This document shows positions 18,968 to 26,439 of a DNA stretch of 64,000 nt, in pieces; the first letter of the stretch is position 1, and each line of letters opens with the position of its first letter. The DNA lies in contig CAWEDI010000051.1 in assembly GCA_963807735.1 (NCBI GenBank), forward strand, positions 4,796-68,795, in the 5' to 3' direction. Source of the stretch: Roseiarcus sp963807735. Its GTDB lineage: Bacteria > Pseudomonadota > Alphaproteobacteria > Rhizobiales > Beijerinckiaceae. Position numbers and translations under genes: made by a program. Under the pieces are notes generated by a model that was not told where the DNA came from, made no database searches, and saw nothing but the letters and a program-made list of their open reading frames with translations.

Positions 18968-19163
18968 CATATTCGTTGATGACGAATTGGTTCTGACCCC
19001 GCAAACGATCGCCGCCGACGTGCCGGGCTGGGACAGCATCAAGCATATCGAGATCATCATCGCGATCGAAGAGAAATATGGCTTCCGTTTCACCTCGCGC
19101 GAAGTCGATGGGCTGCGTTCGGTTGGAGACCTGATCGCCGTCATCGCCCGGAAGGCGCCGTGA
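18918..19163 (+). CDS. Acyl carrier protein partner of FkbH
   Basis: An 81-residue acidic carrier protein. The phosphopantetheine attachment serine is Ser40 in PGWDSIKHIEII, an atypical but recognised variant of the DSL motif, as in FkbH-linked ACPs where DS is followed by an aliphatic residue. The predicted four-helix pattern fits: LTQLLRDIF in helix I and IIIAIEEKYGF after the serine. It overlaps FkbH upstream by 50 bp, and its stop overlaps the next gene by 4 bases. By family knowledge it probably carries a glyceryl thioester; the final acceptor is not encoded in an obvious way here. Confidence 0.9.
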   Translation: MEKQAQTLGELTQLLRDIFVDDELVLTPQTIAADVPGWDSIKHIEIIIAIEEKYGFRFTSREVDGLRSVGDLIAVIARKAP

Positions 19164-20296
19164 CGACGCGCGTCGAGGACTCTGTCGTCATCGCCTTCGG
19201 CCACGGCGGCAATTCGGCGGCGTTCGCGCGCGAGGGCTGGCACGGCTGCGAGGCTGAGCACCGCTGGTCGGCCGGCGTGAGAAGCGTTCTGGTCTTGCCG
19301 CCGCTCGCGGCGAGCGAGCGATACCTGCTCACGTTCGATTGCGACCCTGTGCCGGCGGAAGGCGTTCGGCAATCTCTGGGCTTGGAGTTCAACGGCGTCG
19401 CGCTCGCGGTCGCGCCGCCGCAACAGAGTCTTCCGCAGACGCTGATTGTTCCGGGCGAGATCGTCAGTCCGGCGCGCGAGAACGTCCTTGTCCTCCACAG
19501 CCCGAATGCGCTGATCCCCGCCGAGCATTTCCCCGGCAATGGCGACACGCGCGTGATCGCCTTCGCATGGCGGCGGCTGGAAATGACGCCCGACGACACG
19601 CCGCTGATTGGCGAACCGCTGGCGCTGCCCGAGGCCGACCCGGACGCTATGCCGATGCAAGCCGTCGCCAGCCTTTATCAGAGCCTCGGGCAAAACTGCG
19701 AGGTGGGCCTGTTTCAAAGACGCTGCGGCGTCGAGCCGATGGGCCTGCTGCGCTTCGCTTCCATCTATCCAGATCAGCTCGTGCTCGGCTTGCGGACGCG
19801 GTTCGCCGGCGTCGGGATAGCCGAAAACTTGACTTTGAAGGCTGGGCATCCCGGCGGCGAGCTGAATGGACATCAAGTCGCGCCCAAATTTATGTATCAC
19901 ACGTTCAAGAACGAGCCGGACGTCGATGTCGCGGACTTCCAAGTTAAGGAGACGCGGCGCCTCGGGTACCTTGCGCGTCTTTTCGTCGAGCAGCTTGAGA
20001 ACGACGAGAAAATCTTCGTGCGCCGCGGCGGGTTCGAGGCGGACGGGGAGATTTGGGCGCTGCATCGGCTGCTTAGGACGTTCAATCCTCAAGCCAGGCT
20101 GCTCATGGTGCAGGCGTCGCCGGAGCGCGCGGGCCGCGTCGAGCAGCTGTCGCCCAATGTCTACCGGGGTTTCCTGGCGAACTTCGCCGACCCCGTGCGC
20201 GCTCAGAGCACGCTGCCCTTCGAGGGCTGGCGGAAGATCTGCGCGACACTCTATGCTGAACAACAGCGGATCGGGCGCGTCGACGAACGCGTCTGA
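19160..20296 (+). CDS. Uncharacterised two-part protein A, FkbH/ACP-linked
   Basis: A 378-residue protein of unknown function translated by a GTG that overlaps the ACP stop (GTGA). The N-terminal 150 residues look like an all-beta domain, with FGHGGNSAAFAREGWHGCE, LTFDCDPVP and a repeated VPGEIVSP pattern, perhaps a carbohydrate-binding-type sandwich. The C-terminal part opens with SLYQSLGQNCEVGLFQRRCG near residue 170, then GLLRFASIYPDQL and KFMYHTFKNEPD. This SLGxNCExG signature recalls the DUF1796 putative papain-like cysteine peptidase family, with the Cys as possible nucleophile; that match is by eye. It has no signal peptide. A paralogue follows directly. Confidence 0.75.
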   Translation: MTTRVEDSVVIAFGHGGNSAAFAREGWHGCEAEHRWSAGVRSVLVLPPLAASERYLLTFDCDPVPAEGVRQSLGLEFNGVALAVAPPQQSLPQTLIVPGEIVSPARENVLVLHSPNALIPAEHFPGNGDTRVIAFAWRRLEMTPDDTPLIGEPLALPEADPDAMPMQAVASLYQSLGQNCEVGLFQRRCGVEPMGLLRFASIYPDQLVLGLRTRFAGVGIAENLTLKAGHPGGELNGHQVAPKFMYHTFKNEPDVDVADFQVKETRRLGYLARLFVEQLENDEKIFVRRGGFEADGEIWALHRLLRTFNPQARLLMVQASPERAGRVEQLSPNVYRGFLANFADPVRAQSTLPFEGWRKICATLYAEQQRIGRVDERV

Positions 20297-20402
20297 GTTT
20301 GCGCGTCGCCTGGCGTGTGCTAATTGCTCGCGGCAGGGCGAGCGAGGTCGAAGGATTGCATCGAATCGTAAATTTGTTCGCGGTCGGCGCACGGAAGACG
20401 GC

Positions 20403-21563
20403 ATGACCGGGATCGTCGAGGCCCGCGTTCCCGTCGGACTGGCGAAAGCTCTTGTCATCAGCTTCAGGCGAGGAGGCAATTCTGATGCGTTCGTGCGCGA
20501 GGGCTGGCAACCCTGCGAGGCGGGGTATCGTTGGTCGTACGGCGACAGCAGCGTGCTGGCTCTTCCGCCGGTCGCCGCCAGCCGGCGGTTTACGTTGACG
20601 TTCTACTGCGACCCTGCGCCGATCACGGGCGTTCGGCAGAACCTGACCTTGGCGTTGAATGGCGTAGCTCTCGCGGTCGTGCAGCCGCAGCGCACCGTTC
20701 CGCAAGCGCTCGTCGTCCCCGGCGAAATCGTCAACCAATCGGGCGACAACATTCTCGCCCTGCATTGCTCGAACGCGCTGACGCCTGGCGAGCATTCGCC
20801 CGACAGTCGCGAGAGTCGCCCGATCGCCTTCGCATGGAGAAGGTTGGAGTTGACGCCGGACGAAACGCCGATGATCGGCGAGCCGGCGCCGCTCGCCGAA
20901 GCCGACCCACACACGCTGCCGATGGCCTCGGTCGTCGGTCTCTATCAGAGCCTCGGGCAAAACTGCGAACTCGGTCTGTTTCAGAGACGCTGCGGGGCCG
21001 AGCCGTTCGGCCTGCTGCGTTTCGCCTCGATGTTTCCCGATCAGCTCGTGCAGGGTTTGCGGACGCGGTTCGCCGGCGTCGGGGGCGCGGACAATCTGAT
21101 GCTCGCGCCCGCGCAACCCGGCGGCGAACTGATGGGGCATCACGCCGCTCCAGAGTTTTTGTATCACACGTTCAAGAATGAACGCGACGTCGATGTGGCC
21201 GAGTTCCATGGCAAGGAAGCGCAGCGGCTCGGCTATCTCGCGCGGATGCTGTTGGAGCAACTCGACAACGACCAGAAAATTTTCGTGCGCCGTGGCGGCT
21301 TCGAGGCCAACGGCGAGATTTGGGCGCTCTATCGGTTGCTGCGGGCGTTCAACCGGGAGGCACGGCTGCTGATGGTGCAGCAAGCGCCGGAGCGCGGCGG
21401 CTGCGTCGAGCGGCTGGCGCCCAATCTCTACCGGGGATTCGTGTCGAAGTTCGCCGATCCCGAGGACGTTCCGGGCACGCTGCCTTACGAAGATTGGCGG
21501 AAAATCTGCGCGACGCTCTATCTTGAAGAGCAGCGACGCGGGCGGGTCGAACCGGCGGCTTGA
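20403..21563 (+). CDS. Uncharacterised two-part protein B, tandem paralogue of A
   Basis: A 386-residue paralogue of the preceding protein, collinear along its whole length: FRRGGNSDAFVREGWQPCE at the start, VPGEIVNQSGDN, then SLYQSLGQNCELGLFQRRCG near residue 180 and FLYHTFKNERD, ending PYEDWRKICATLY. The candidate nucleophilic Cys of the NCE signature and the second Cys (RRCG) are both kept, so the copy is not obviously decaying. The ATG at 20403 is chosen because homology to copy A begins a few residues later; the frame upstream of it has no similarity. Flanking bases beyond the stop also resemble those after copy A, indicating a tandem segmental duplication. Confidence 0.75.
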   Translation: MTGIVEARVPVGLAKALVISFRRGGNSDAFVREGWQPCEAGYRWSYGDSSVLALPPVAASRRFTLTFYCDPAPITGVRQNLTLALNGVALAVVQPQRTVPQALVVPGEIVNQSGDNILALHCSNALTPGEHSPDSRESRPIAFAWRRLELTPDETPMIGEPAPLAEADPHTLPMASVVGLYQSLGQNCELGLFQRRCGAEPFGLLRFASMFPDQLVQGLRTRFAGVGGADNLMLAPAQPGGELMGHHAAPEFLYHTFKNERDVDVAEFHGKEAQRLGYLARMLLEQLDNDQKIFVRRGGFEANGEIWALYRLLRAFNREARLLMVQQAPERGGCVERLAPNLYRGFVSKFADPEDVPGTLPYEDWRKICATLYLEEQRRGRVEPAA

Positions 21564-21634
21564 ACGCGTCGGCTTGCGCGCGGCGGCCAACGAGTGCTTA
21601 TTTGCCGCCGCTCAAGGCGCAGGGAGGCGAAGGG

Positions 21635-22822
21635 ATGTCGTTTTTGATTCGGGCGTTGGTCGCGACGGCGAGCCTTGCGCTCGCGATCGGCGTCGCTTCC
21701 GCCGACGATCTCAAGGTTGCGCTGATCTATGGCCGCACCGGCCCGCTGGAGGCGTACGCCAAACAGACCGAAACCGGCTTCAAGATGGGACTAGAATATG
21801 CGACCAAGGGCTCGATGCAGGTCGGCGGCCGCAAGATCGTCATCATCACCAAGGACGATCAGGGCAAGCCCGATCTCGCCAAGAGCGCGCTGACCGAGGC
21901 CTATGAGGATGACGGCGCCGAAATCGCCATTGGCACTACGTCCTCGCCGGCGACCATCGCCATGCTGCCCGTGGCGGAGGAGCACAAGAAGGTGCTCATC
22001 GTCGAGCCGGCGGTCGCCGATCAGATCACCGGCGAAAAATGGAACCGCTACATCTTCCGCACCGCACGAAATTCGACGCAGGATGCGATCTCCAACGCGG
22101 TGGCGATCGGCGCGCCGGGCGTGCAGATCGGCGTGCTGGCCGTGGACAACGCGTTCGGCCGCGACGGCGTCGCCGCCTTCAAGAGCGCGCTTGGCAAAAC
22201 CGGCGCGACGCTGGCGGCCGAGGAATACGCGCCGGCCTCAACAACGGATTTCACCGCGGTCGGCCAGCGCTTGTTCGACGCGCTGAAGGACAAACCGGGC
22301 AAGAAGCTGATCTGGTTCATCTGGGCCGGCGCCGCCAACCCGCTCGCCAAGCTCGCCGACATGGACCCCGGCCGTTATGGCATCGGCTTCGCCGCCGCCG
22401 GCAATATCCTGCCGGTGCTCGTCGCCTACAAGCGCTTCCCCGGGCTCGAGGGCGCGGCGTATTATTACTACGGCATCCCGAAGAACCCGATCAACGATTG
22501 GCTGGTCGCCGAGCATCAGAAGCGCTTCAACGCGCCGCCGGATTTCTTCACCTGCGGAGGCTTTGCGGCGGCGATGGCGCTGGTCGCCTCGGTCGAGAAG
22601 GCCGGTTCAACCGACGCCGAGAAGCTGATCCCGGCGATGGAGGGGCTCGAATTCGATACGCCGAAAGGCAAGATGATCTTCCGCAAGGAGGATCATCAGG
22701 CGTTGCAATCGATGTTCGCGTTCAAGATCAAGGTTGATCCCAATGTCGCCTGGGGCGTGCCGGAGCTGACGCGCGAACTGAAGATCGAGGACATGGACAT
22801 TCCGATCCGCAACAAGCGCTAG
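21635..22822 (+). CDS. ABC transporter substrate-binding protein, branched-chain amino acid type
   Basis: Periplasmic type I binding protein of the LivJ/AmiC/UrtA class, 395 residues. A clear signal peptide (MSFLIRALVATASLALAIG...ASA) ends near residue 23. The mature start DDLKVALIYGRTGPLEAYA is the standard first strand and ligand loop. Later motifs are IGTTSSPATIAMLPVAEEHKK, AVDNAFGRDGVAAF and GAAYYYYGIPKNPIND. The start follows a strong agggaggcgaaggg Shine-Dalgarno; the frame upstream lacks a hydrophobic segment. No permease or ATPase gene accompanies it, so it must share a transporter encoded elsewhere. The downstream AtzG/AtzE pair suggests a urea-like, amide or ureide ligand; that is inference. 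Confidence 0.88.
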   Translation: MSFLIRALVATASLALAIGVASADDLKVALIYGRTGPLEAYAKQTETGFKMGLEYATKGSMQVGGRKIVIITKDDQGKPDLAKSALTEAYEDDGAEIAIGTTSSPATIAMLPVAEEHKKVLIVEPAVADQITGEKWNRYIFRTARNSTQDAISNAVAIGAPGVQIGVLAVDNAFGRDGVAAFKSALGKTGATLAAEEYAPASTTDFTAVGQRLFDALKDKPGKKLIWFIWAGAANPLAKLADMDPGRYGIGFAAAGNILPVLVAYKRFPGLEGAAYYYYGIPKNPINDWLVAEHQKRFNAPPDFFTCGGFAAAMALVASVEKAGSTDAEKLIPAMEGLEFDTPKGKMIFRKEDHQALQSMFAFKIKVDPNVAWGVPELTRELKIEDMDIPIRNKR

Positions 22823-22929
22823 AACGCTTTCCAAAGAGGTTGCGAACGTCATCGGAGGGTTTGCCTAGCGGTCGACCTTCCGCAGCCGAATCAAACCTGG
22901 CATTGCACGAAGTTTGCATGAGGGACGGC

Positions 22930-23115
22930 ATGAGCGAAGCCTTCGATCCCGCCGCCGTCGCTGAAGCGATGGCCCCGTTGCTCGGACTGGAGCTGACGCC
23001 GGAGCGGCGCGCGCCGGTCTTGCTGCATCTCAAGATCGCCGCCGATTTCGCAGCCTTGCTCGACGCCGCGGCGCTGGGCGACGAGGCTGAGCCCGCGCCG
23101 GTCTACACGCCATGA
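22930..23115 (+). CDS. AtzG/HpxX-like small amidase subunit (DUF4089)
   Basis: A 61-residue protein of the DUF4089 type. AtzG forms a heterotetramer with the amidase AtzE and is needed for its stability; HpxX plays the same part in the Klebsiella oxalurate cluster. The pattern AVAEAMAPLLGLELTPERRAPVLLHL followed by AALLDAAALGDEAEPAPVY is the family's full helical hairpin and acidic tail (quoted here in part only). The ATG at 22930 is preferred because agggac lies just upstream. The stop overlaps the amidase start as ATGA, the coupling expected of obligate subunits. Confidence 0.85.
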   Translation: MSEAFDPAAVAEAMAPLLGLELTPERRAPVLLHLKIAADFAALLDAAALGDEAEPAPVYTP

Positions 23116-24503
23116 TCGACGGTTCGGCCGAAGCAATCGCCGCCGCGGTGCGCGGCGGCGAGGTCACGGCGCGCGCGGTGATCGAGGCGACGCTTGTTCG
23201 CATTGCCGAGCGCAACCTGAAGCTCAACGCCTTCACCGACGTCACCGCCGCGCGCGCATTGGCCCGCGCCGACGCGCTCGATGCGCGCCGGGCCAAGGGC
23301 GAGCCGCTCGGCCCGCTCGCCGGGGCGCCGTTCTCGGTGAAGAACCTGTTCGACGTGCAGGGGCTGCCGACGCGAGCGGGATCGAAGATCAACCGAGAGT
23401 GCCCGCCGGCCCGCGAGGACGCCACGTTAGTGAAGCGGCTGGAGGCGGCCGGCGCCGTTCTCGTCGGCGCGCTCAACATGGGCGAATATGCCTACGACTT
23501 TACCGGCGAGAACGCCCACGACGGCCCCTCGCGCAATCCGCACGATGTTGCGCACATGACGGGCGGCTCCTCCGGCGGCTCCGGCGGCGCCGTCGCCGGC
23601 GGGTTGACGCCGATCGCGCTCGGCTCCGACACCAATGGCTCGATCCGCGTGCCGTCGTCGTTCTGCGGCGTGTTCGGGCTGAAGCCGACCTACGGGCGGC
23701 TGTCGCGAGCGCATACGTTTCCGTTCGTCGCCAGCCTCGATCATCTCGGTCCGCTCGCCCGTTCGGTCGGCGATCTCGCCGCGAGTTTCGACGCCATGCA
23801 GGGCCCCGATCCCGCCGATCCCGCGCTCGCCGACAAGCCCATCGCGCTGACCCGCCCGTCGCTCGACGACGGCGCCGTGGGCTTGCGTATCGCCAGGCTC
23901 GGCGGCTACTTCGCGCGCGGCGGCGAGCCGGCGGGGTTCGCCGCGGTCGAGGTCGTCGGCAGGGCGTTGAAGGTCGAGCGCACGGTCGAACTCGCCGGCG
24001 CCGAACTCGCCCGCGCCGCCGCCTATCTCATCACCATGACCGAGGGCGCGGCGCTGCATCTCGACCGCCTGCGCGAGCGCGCGCAGGACTACGATCCCGA
24101 CGTGCGCGATCGTCTGATCGCCGGGGCCATGCTGCCGGGCGTGTGGGCGGCGCGGGCGCAGAAATATCGCCGCCGCTTCCGCGAGGAGGCGCTGGCGCTG
24201 TTCCGCGACGTCGATGTGCTGATCGCCCCCGCGACCCCGTGCCGGGCGCCGAAAATCGGCCAGAAGACCTTCGTGCTCGATGGCCGGGAAATGCTGGTGA
24301 GGCCCAACATCGGCGTGTTCACGCAGCCGATCTCGTTCATCGGCCTGCCCGTCGTCGCGGTCCCGATCTGGACGGACGGCGTCGGCCTGCCGATCGGCGT
24401 GCAGATCATCGCGCCGCCGTGGCGCGAGGATCTGGCCCTGCGGGTGGCGCGTCAGTTGGAGCGCGACGGCGTGGCGTTCGCGCCGGCGGCGTCTTTCGCT
24501 TAA
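23112..24503 (+). CDS. AtzE/HpxY-type amidase
   Basis: Amidase-signature hydrolase of 463 residues, of the AtzE family. AtzE hydrolyses 1-carboxybiuret in cyanuric acid degradation; close relatives in hpx loci act in oxalurate or ureide breakdown. The Ser-cisSer-Lys triad reads as Lys77 (SVKNLFDVQG), Ser153 (GGSSGGSGGA) and Ser177 (SDTNGSIRVP). The C-terminal VPIWTDGVGLPIGVQIIA block is normal for the family. It is coupled to the AtzG-like gene by ATGA. No cyanuric acid hydrolase (AtzD) or allophanate hydrolase is in the window, so a cyanurate pathway is not implied by itself. Confidence 0.88.
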   Translation: MIDGSAEAIAAAVRGGEVTARAVIEATLVRIAERNLKLNAFTDVTAARALARADALDARRAKGEPLGPLAGAPFSVKNLFDVQGLPTRAGSKINRECPPAREDATLVKRLEAAGAVLVGALNMGEYAYDFTGENAHDGPSRNPHDVAHMTGGSSGGSGGAVAGGLTPIALGSDTNGSIRVPSSFCGVFGLKPTYGRLSRAHTFPFVASLDHLGPLARSVGDLAASFDAMQGPDPADPALADKPIALTRPSLDDGAVGLRIARLGGYFARGGEPAGFAAVEVVGRALKVERTVELAGAELARAAAYLITMTEGAALHLDRLRERAQDYDPDVRDRLIAGAMLPGVWAARAQKYRRRFREEALALFRDVDVLIAPATPCRAPKIGQKTFVLDGREMLVRPNIGVFTQPISFIGLPVVAVPIWTDGVGLPIGVQIIAPPWREDLALRVARQLERDGVAFAPAASFA

Positions 24504-24506
24504 ACG

Positions 24507-24536
24507 GGCTCGCCGCCGGGGAGGAACCTCCGAGCC
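24507..24536 (+). terminator. Possible terminator after the amidase gene
   Basis: Four bases past the amidase stop, ggctcg and cgagcc pair around an inner ggagg/cctcc stem; only a short T run (ttt) follows. It could form a hairpin ending the AtzG-AtzE transcript, but a proper U tract is lacking. Confidence 0.3.
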
Positions 24537-24585
24537 GGATTTCGCGTTGCTCTCGCTGTCTGAATTAAGGACAGGGAGCGAGCTC

Positions 24586-24819
24586 ATGCGAAATTTCTTG
24601 GCGGCGGTCTCAGCGTTTGGACTTATCAGCTCCGTCGCGATCGCGGACGAGGTGATTGTGCAGCCGGCGCCCGGCGCTGTTATCGAAAATCGTGCGGCCT
24701 CCGAGAGCACAACGACCACCAAGACAGTGCGCCACGGCAATGGTTGCGCCACGCGCTCCATGACGAAAACCAACGACGACACCGACACCAGCGTTACGCG
24801 CACGCAAACCAATTGCTGA
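24586..24819 (+). CDS. Small secreted Thr-rich protein
   Basis: A 77-residue protein with a signal peptide (MRNFLAAVSAFGLISSVAIA, cut near residue 20) and a mature part rich in Thr, Ser and Asn, with TTTTKTVRHGNGC and a final TQTNC. Two cysteines (GNGC and the last residue) could form a periplasmic disulfide. No family is recognised. A gggag Shine-Dalgarno precedes the chosen ATG. Its lower GC content and position between the amidase and the AtzH-like gene suggest an unrelated passenger gene. Confidence 0.65.
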   Translation: MRNFLAAVSAFGLISSVAIADEVIVQPAPGAVIENRAASESTTTTKTVRHGNGCATRSMTKTNDDTDTSVTRTQTNC

Positions 24820-24895
24820 TTCGCCTCGCGTTCTCGTCGCTCCGCCCGCGGGGGCGGGGCGGCGCTAGAGCGAGTCCCGATCAAGTTGAACCGCT

Positions 24896-25000
24896 GTCAT
24901 GGCGAGCGAAGCGAAACCATCCACGTTTCCGCCGAACCAGGCCTAGCCGATTAGCCTGCGATCTCGGCGCGCTGGATTGCTTCGCTTCGCTCGCAATGAC
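24896..25000. repeat. Family A palindromic repeat, copy 2
   Basis: A 105-bp inverted repeat with ends gtcatggcgagcgaagcga and tcgcttcgctcgcaatgac. Read on the minus strand, its interior matches copy 1 (agcgcgccgagatcg followed by aggct), so the two lie in opposite orientation. It fills most of the 24820-25098 gap upstream of the AtzH-like gene; the rest of that gap shows no gene. Confidence 0.85.
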
Positions 25001-25098
25001 GAAGCCGACTCAATTCGTTCGGTAAGCGCTGTAGGCTTGAATAGCGCGGCGCGGCGTGCTTGGCTTGGCGGGTCTTTGATGCCGCCGGGGATGCCCTT

Positions 25099-25488
25099 GT
25101 GATTGTCGACGATCTTCTGATCAAAGCCGAAGTTGAGGCCGAATTCGCCGCCTACGAAAAGGCGCTGACGAGCAACGACGTTGAGGCGCTCGACGGCTTC
25201 TTCCGCAACGCCCCGGAATCCGTGCGCTTTGGCGCGGCCGAGAATCTCTTCGGGTTTGCTGCTATTCAGGCGTTCCGCGCGGCGAGGTCGCCCGCCGGGC
25301 TGGCCCGCACGCTTGAACGGACGCAGATCACGACGTACGGCCGCGATTGCGCGGTCGCCTCGACGTTGTTCCGCCGCGAATCTGCGCCCGGAAAAATAGG
25401 GCGACAGATGCAAACCTGGGTGAGGTTTCCCGAGGGTTGGCGCATCGTCGCCGCGAATGTCAGCCTGATCGACGAGCCGAAAGCGTGA
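25099..25488 (+). CDS. AtzH/HpxZ-like protein (DUF3225, SnoaL fold)
   Basis: A 129-residue NTF2/SnoaL-fold protein of the AtzH/HpxZ family. AtzH converts 1,3-dicarboxyurea to allophanate in cyanuric acid breakdown; HpxZ belongs to the oxalurate gene set. Diagnostic blocks are AAYEKALTSNDVEALDGFF near residue 14, RFGAAENLFGFAAI near residue 41, and QTWVRFPEGWRIVAANVSL near the end. I prefer the GTG start at 25099, preceded by gggg at a good distance; the frame is open to a TTG at 25060. Its stop overlaps the next gene as GTGA. Confidence 0.85.
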   Translation: MIVDDLLIKAEVEAEFAAYEKALTSNDVEALDGFFRNAPESVRFGAAENLFGFAAIQAFRAARSPAGLARTLERTQITTYGRDCAVASTLFRRESAPGKIGRQMQTWVRFPEGWRIVAANVSLIDEPKA

Positions 25489-26423
25489 GCTCGCAAATTC
25501 CGGTGATTGATCTCGCGCCGCTGCGCGAGGGCCACGAAACCGGGCTCGAGGCCGTCGCCCGCGAGATCGGCGCGGCTTGCCGAGACGTCGGCTTTTTCTA
25601 CGTGGTCAACCACGGCGTGCCCGCCGAATTGATCGACGACGCATTCGCCAAATCGCGCGCCTTCTTCGCGCAATCGGTGGCGGAAAAGCTCGAACTCGCG
25701 ATGGACGTGGTCGGGGGAAACCGCGGCTATACCGGGTTCATGGGCGAGGCGCTCGATCCCACGCACGGGCGCGACAAGAAGGAAGCGTTCAACATCGGCA
25801 TCGAACTCGCCGCCGACGATCCCGGGCTCGCCAGCGAGCCGTTTCGCGCGCTCAACGCATGGCCGCGGACGTCTGGCTTTCGCCAGACGATGTTGCAATA
25901 TTTCCAGGCCTGCGAGCGGCTCGGCGCTGAGATTCACCGCGCGTTCGCGCGCGATCTCGGCCTTGCCGACGCGTTTTTCAAAGACAAGCTCGAACGCTCG
26001 CTGGCGACCTTGCGGCTGCTGCGCTATCCGCCGGAACCCGCAGGCGAGATCGGCGCCGGGACGCACACCGATTACGGCAACATCACGCTGCTCGCGACCG
26101 ACGGCGTCGGCGGCCTGGAGGTGAGAACGCGCAACGGCGAATGGTTGGCCGCCCCGTCGATCGATGGCGCCTTCGTGGTCAACATCGGCGATTGTCTGAT
26201 GCGCTGGACCAACGACGTCTATGTTTCGACGCCGCACCGCGTAGTGAGCCGAGGCGGAGGCGAGCGCTATTCGATCGCCTTCTTTCTCGATCCGCATCCG
26301 TTGGCGAGGGTAGAGGCGATCCCGTCTTGCGTCCCGGCGGGCGCGGCGCCGAAGTATCCGCCGATTCTCGCCCACGAGTATCTGCGGTCGCGCTTCGAGG
26401 CGACATACGCAATTCCCAGTTGA
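25485..26423 (+). CDS. 2-oxoglutarate/Fe(II)-dependent dioxygenase, isopenicillin N synthase family
   Basis: A 312-residue non-haem iron oxygenase. The facial triad is His194 and Asp196 (GTHTDYGNITLL) with His251 (STPHRVVS), and Arg261 (RYSIAFF) is the expected 2-oxoglutarate-binding arginine. The N-terminal DIOX_N block is VIDLAPLREG with DVGFFYVVNHGVP near residue 35. The substrate is not predictable from sequence. The GTG start overlaps the AtzH-like stop, so the two are likely coupled, placing this oxygenase in a ureide/oxalurate-type pathway by inference. It converges with the bacteriophytochrome gene. Confidence 0.9.
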   Translation: MSSQIPVIDLAPLREGHETGLEAVAREIGAACRDVGFFYVVNHGVPAELIDDAFAKSRAFFAQSVAEKLELAMDVVGGNRGYTGFMGEALDPTHGRDKKEAFNIGIELAADDPGLASEPFRALNAWPRTSGFRQTMLQYFQACERLGAEIHRAFARDLGLADAFFKDKLERSLATLRLLRYPPEPAGEIGAGTHTDYGNITLLATDGVGGLEVRTRNGEWLAAPSIDGAFVVNIGDCLMRWTNDVYVSTPHRVVSRGGGERYSIAFFLDPHPLARVEAIPSCVPAGAAPKYPPILAHEYLRSRFEATYAIPS

Positions 26424-26439
26424 ACGAACCCGAGGCGGC

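Noticed and set aside
23112..24503. Reading the amidase as GatA of the tRNA amidotransferase
   Set aside because: The adjacent coupled small gene is of the AtzG/HpxX type rather than GatC, an AtzH-like gene follows, and no gatB is present.
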